Source: an uncultured Bacilli bacterium (GTDB taxonomy: Bacteria > Bacillota_I > Bacilli_A > RF39 > UBA660). Taken from it: a stretch of 7,217 bases of DNA. The position numbers and the translations under genes were made by a program. Within the stretch, counting starts at the first letter, position 1. The number at the start of each line of letters is the position of its first letter. The notes beneath the pieces are model-generated. The model had not been told where the DNA came from. It did no database searches and saw nothing but the letters and a program-made list of their open reading frames with translations. Where the stretch lies: the NCBI GenBank assembly GCA_944363685.1, contig CALVUV010000067.1, forward strand, positions 1 through 7,217. Reading direction: 5' to 3'. Below are positions 6,399-7,217 of this stretch, one piece after another.

Positions 6399-7076
6399 AA
6401 TAAAAAAGAAGAGGTTAATACTAATAATATAGGAGAAAACATAATTAATATCTTTAAAGAAATATTTATAACACCTTTTGATACTATTAAAAAATATAGT
6501 AATACAAATAATATAAAATTAGCTTTTATTTTATCAGGTATTAGTGCTCTAGTATTTGGACTATTTACTTATTTATTTATGGATAGTTTAAATAAAGGCT
6601 TAACTGAAGATATAAATGAATTATCAAATGCCTTAGGTGGTAGTTTATATTCTGTTAGTAATGTTCCTTTCTTTGAACCATTTATAATCGGTGTTATTAC
6701 TATGATTGCTTTCCTTTTTGCTTTATGTTTAATGAGTAGATTATTTATGAGTACTGTATTTAAAAGTGAAAAGAGATTCAGAGATTATTTAGCTTTATAT
6801 GGTAATGCTACATCTATTACAATTCTTACTATGATTCTTGCATGTATTGGTTGTTTTATATCTTACAAAGTAGGAATAGTTATAGCATTAATTGGTACAA
6901 TATTATATTTTGTAAGTACCACTCAAACATTATTAAAACATTATAAAATTAATAAAGAAAGAATACCATATAGTTTAGCTTTGACTATAACAACTACTTA
7001 TATAATTACATTTATAGTATTAGTAATTGCTGTAAGTACAGTAATTGCTAATCAAACTTCTACTATGTATTATTAA
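6333..7076 (+). CDS. zinc-ribbon multi-pass membrane protein, Yip1-like (paralogue 2)
   Basis: This 247-residue tandem paralogue of the preceding gene has the same C5-x2-C8-x9-C18-x-C20 zinc ribbon and the same overall plan. A charged linker leads to IFKEIFITPFDTIKKY (40-55) and about five membrane helices near 62-84, 115-140, 159-178, 179-196 and 213-238. VFKSEKRFRDYLALYG (142-157) aligns with the VFKEE...LVG block of its neighbour, supporting common descent, yet the membrane sequences are otherwise very different. The start is ATG at 6333, 8 nt after GGAG; the AAGGAG site overlaps the stop codon of the previous gene, so the two are closely linked in translation. It is the last gene of the operon. 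Function is unknown. Two diverged paralogues side by side suggest a heteromeric membrane complex, which is inference. Confidence 0.83.
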   Translation: MAKFCTKCGKPLKDGKPCDCEKNKKEEVNTNNIGENIINIFKEIFITPFDTIKKYSNTNNIKLAFILSGISALVFGLFTYLFMDSLNKGLTEDINELSNALGGSLYSVSNVPFFEPFIIGVITMIAFLFALCLMSRLFMSTVFKSEKRFRDYLALYGNATSITILTMILACIGCFISYKVGIVIALIGTILYFVSTTQTLLKHYKINKERIPYSLALTITTTYIITFIVLVIAVSTVIANQTSTMYY

Positions 7077-7089
7077 GTATTAGATTATT

Positions 7090-7127
7090 AAAAGAAATAA
7101 GTTTATAGCTTACTTCTTTTTTTATTT
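7090..7127 (+). terminator. intrinsic terminator, probably bidirectional
   Basis: Left arm AAAAGAA-A-TAAG (7090-7101), loop of 7 nt (7102-7108) and right arm CTTA-C-TTCTTTT (7109-7120) pair as 12 positions with one A-C mismatch, running into a T-rich tail (7117-7127). It lies 13 nt after the last operon gene. The opposite strand also ends in a U-rich arm, so it can serve the convergent gene at the right edge. Confidence 0.75.
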
Positions 7128-7217
7128 ACAAATAAGAATTATTATTAGTTTCTAAAATATTTCTAACATCGTCTTCATTTTTTATATTAATATTTTTAAA
7201 TCTAATATTAGTTATCA
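7126..7217 (-). CDS. C-terminal end of an unidentified convergent gene (partial)
   Basis: On the minus strand a frame is open from the window edge for 29 codons and ends in TAA (7126-7128). The encoded tail includes NIKNEDDVRNILETNNNSYL, a mixture of charged and hydrophobic residues with an amphipathic helix pattern that looks like real protein rather than chance AT-rich reading. The stop sits at the base of the shared terminator, as expected for a convergent gene. Too little is present to name a family. Confidence 0.6.
   Translation of the reverse strand, partial: ITNIRFKNINIKNEDDVRNILETNNNSYL

Noticed and set aside
6182..6442. Minus-strand open frame of 86 codons
   Set aside because: Antisense to the junction of the two paralogues, covering the duplicated ribbon segment; no support as a gene.
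1..7217. Mycoplasma-type genetic code (TGA as Trp)
   Set aside because: Tryptophans in the recognised proteins are encoded by TGG (for example W35 and W53 of the first gene) and the conserved frames contain no internal TGA.

Overview
This AT-rich window most likely comes from a low-GC Gram-positive bacterium (Bacillota, of the Bacilli/Erysipelotrichia or clostridial gut type). The signs are strong AGGAGG-type ribosome sites, AT-rich codons, tryptophan encoded by TGG (so the standard code, not the Mycoplasma code), TAA or TAG stops throughout, and families typical of Firmicutes. No RNA genes, CRISPR arrays, insertion sequences or origins were seen.

Left part (1-692): a multi-pass membrane protein of the CmpB-like 'putative ABC transporter permease' family lies on the plus strand. 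It converges on a minus-strand operon, and a small hairpin sits between them.

SOS mutagenesis operon (690-2613, minus strand): a full-length Y-family (UmuC/UvrX-type) translesion DNA polymerase with intact catalytic residues and a QLDLF clamp-binding motif is followed by a YolD-like small protein. The two genes overlap by 8 nt, and the ribosome site of the second lies inside the last codons of the first. Upstream is a near-consensus Gram-positive LexA box set inside a promoter spacer, so the pair is almost certainly DNA-damage inducible.

Envelope operon (about 2710-7076, plus strand): an extended -10 promoter precedes four tightly spaced genes (gaps of 14, 18 and 12 nt). They are a membrane-anchored, propeller-like exported protein with a lipocalin-like C-terminal domain; a zinc-ribbon, single-TM protein resembling TcaA; and two tandem paralogues that each carry an N-terminal CxC-type zinc ribbon followed by about five membrane segments (Yip1-like). 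The first 22 residues of the paralogues are identical while the membrane parts have diverged widely. Three consecutive proteins with predicted cytosolic zinc ribbons on membrane bodies, co-transcribed with an extracellular propeller, suggest a membrane-associated assembly of unknown function. This is the best candidate for an undescribed system here. A good intrinsic terminator ends the operon.

Right edge (7126-7217, minus strand): the last 29 codons of a convergent gene that runs off the window.

There is no gene-free stretch longer than 300 bases. The largest gap, 2569-2790, holds the two divergent control regions.
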